A DNA stretch of 8,202 bases, from positions 1 to 8,202 of the forward strand of contig CAMUQR010000035.1 in assembly GCA_947097085.1 (NCBI GenBank), in the 5' to 3' direction. How positions within the stretch are numbered: position 1 is the stretch's first letter; each line of letters starts with the position of its first letter. Positions 7,422 through 8,202 of the stretch are shown one piece after another. Position numbers and translations under genes: made by a program. Source of the stretch: an uncultured Candidatus Saccharibacteria bacterium. GTDB lineage: Bacteria > Patescibacteriota > Saccharimonadia > Saccharimonadales > Saccharimonadaceae. A model generated the notes under the pieces. The model made no database searches. It was not told where the DNA came from and was given only the letters and a program-made list of their open reading frames with translations.

Positions 7422-8202
7422 TCAACTTTCTTTTCTTAGCACTTTTGTTGCCTTATCAAAATCACTCTCCAGCTGGCGCATTTCCTCATCACGGTATTTC
7501 TTAAACTCACGCTTCGCCTTGACCATTGCTTGTTCGTGCTTAATTTTGCCAGCTCCGACCAGCACAGACGAATCACTAATTTTTAGAAACTCATCCAGTT
7601 TATCTATCCATTGTTGCATTGTCATCGCTTTCTGCCTGGTTGCTTGCAACTCAGCAAAATCAAGGTACTGCGAGACGATCAGATTGAGAACATTCAGCTC
7701 TTCTTCACTCAGATAATTCTTAGCAACTTCGACATCGTCCGAAGTAATATAACTACCTTTGAAATTTGTCAGCCCCATATTAGATTTCTTGGCATCCGCT
7801 CTCTCGTAAACCAGCTCAGCCGCAGTCTTGCCGTGCGCTGCAACATGCATTTTATTCTGCACTGTTGCGAAGAATTGTCTAGTTAACTTAGCGTCCTTTT
7901 GATAATCAATGCTCGTCGCATAGATATCTGTCACCTGCTGGTACAGATTACGCTCGCTACTACGGATATCGCGAATGCGCTGGAGAAGTTCTCTGAAATA
8001 GCGTCCGCCACCTTGTTTCAGCCTTTCGTCATCCATCGTAAAGCCCTTGACAATGTATTCACGTAGCCGCTTGGTCGCCCACTGGCGGAATTGTGTGCCA
8101 CGCAATGACTTAACCCGATAGCCAACAGAAATGATAACGTCAAGGTTGTAATAATTTGTCGGCTTTGTAGAAAATTCGGAATTTCCGAATTTTCTCATTG
8201 TA
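7422..8202 (-). CDS. RhuM-family protein, 5' end beyond the window
   Basis: The sequence matches the RhuM (virulence protein RhuM) family: YNLDVIISVGYRVKS (17-31, numbered from Met at 8198), GTQFRQWATKRLREYIVKGF (34-53), TMDDERLKQGG (54-64), TAAELVYERADAKKSNMGLT (125-144) and LIVSQYLDFAELQA (173-186). Members normally have about 70-90 further N-terminal residues with an HTH-like segment ahead of the YNLD motif. The Met at 8198 is therefore probably internal; the frame stays open through the last bases as Thr-Met. RhuM proteins were first noted on a Salmonella pathogenicity island and often occur in mobile or restriction loci; their biochemical role is not established. The gene ends three bases before the 201-codon gene, placing it in the same transcript as res. 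The C-terminus is a charged helix. Confidence 0.88.
   Translation of the reverse strand, partial: TMRKFGNSEFSTKPTNYYNLDVIISVGYRVKSLRGTQFRQWATKRLREYIVKGFTMDDERLKQGGGRYFRELLQRIRDIRSSERNLYQQVTDIYATSIDYQKDAKLTRQFFATVQNKMHVAAHGKTAAELVYERADAKKSNMGLTNFKGSYITSDDVEVAKNYLSEEELNVLNLIVSQYLDFAELQATRQKAMTMQQWIDKLDEFLKISDSSVLVGAGKIKHEQAMVKAKREFKKYRDEEMRQLESDFDKATKVLRKES
8169..8195. repeat. 27-bp palindrome (13-bp arms, 1-base centre) inside rhuM
   Basis: AGAAAATTCGGAA at 8169-8181 and TTCCGAATTTTCT at 8183-8195 are exact reverse complements around a single central base. It encodes residues RKFGNSEFS just ahead of the conserved YNLD motif. A one-base centre is too tight for a normal hairpin loop, so the innermost pairs would open; protein binding is also possible. 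The symmetry is seen directly; function is unknown. Confidence 0.7.

Noticed and set aside
7312..7886. Plus-strand frames opposite the 201-codon gene and rhuM
   Set aside because: The minus-strand products are family-like or operon-coupled, while the plus-strand translations are serine-rich and low complexity.

Overview
The window looks like chromosome from a small-genome bacterium that uses the standard genetic code. My best guess is Candidatus Saccharibacteria or another Patescibacteria lineage; a Gram-positive Firmicute is the main alternative. The basis is a very large secreted adhesin-like protein with NPCBM, transglutaminase-like and discoidin domains, an extended -10 promoter (TGCTATAAT), and a compact type III restriction operon. 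This assignment is inference, at about 50% confidence.

Left half (1-3092, minus strand): one very long reading frame for an exported multidomain surface protein. Its C-terminus lies beyond the left edge. The frame is intact except for an in-frame TGA at codon 14, inside the hydrophobic signal/anchor segment.

Regulatory block (3093-3366): 274 bp holding a good sigma-70-type promoter for the surface protein, a second strong minus-strand promoter, a frameshifted or leader-like short peptide reading frame, a 10-bp inverted repeat that brackets that second promoter, and the plus-strand promoter region of an XRE-family regulator gene (3367-3984). The regulator and the surface-protein unit are divergent, and the inverted repeat is a candidate operator.

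Right half (3981-8202, minus strand): a tightly packed cluster read right to left. It holds a RhuM-family protein (5' end beyond the right edge), an unrecognised AT-rich 201-residue gene, an overlapping 35-codon small ORF, and the 914-residue Res subunit (helicase/nuclease) of a type III restriction-modification system. The genes are separated by 3 bp or overlap by 17 and 4 bp, so they are probably cotranscribed and translationally coupled. No Mod methyltransferase is present; it would be expected upstream of rhuM, beyond base 8202. The res and XRE genes converge and share four bases at their stop codons.

The most interesting points are the two coding lesions close together (nonsense at 3051-3053, frameshift near 3241), the bracketed divergent promoter, and the unknown gene plus micro-ORF embedded between RhuM and Res.
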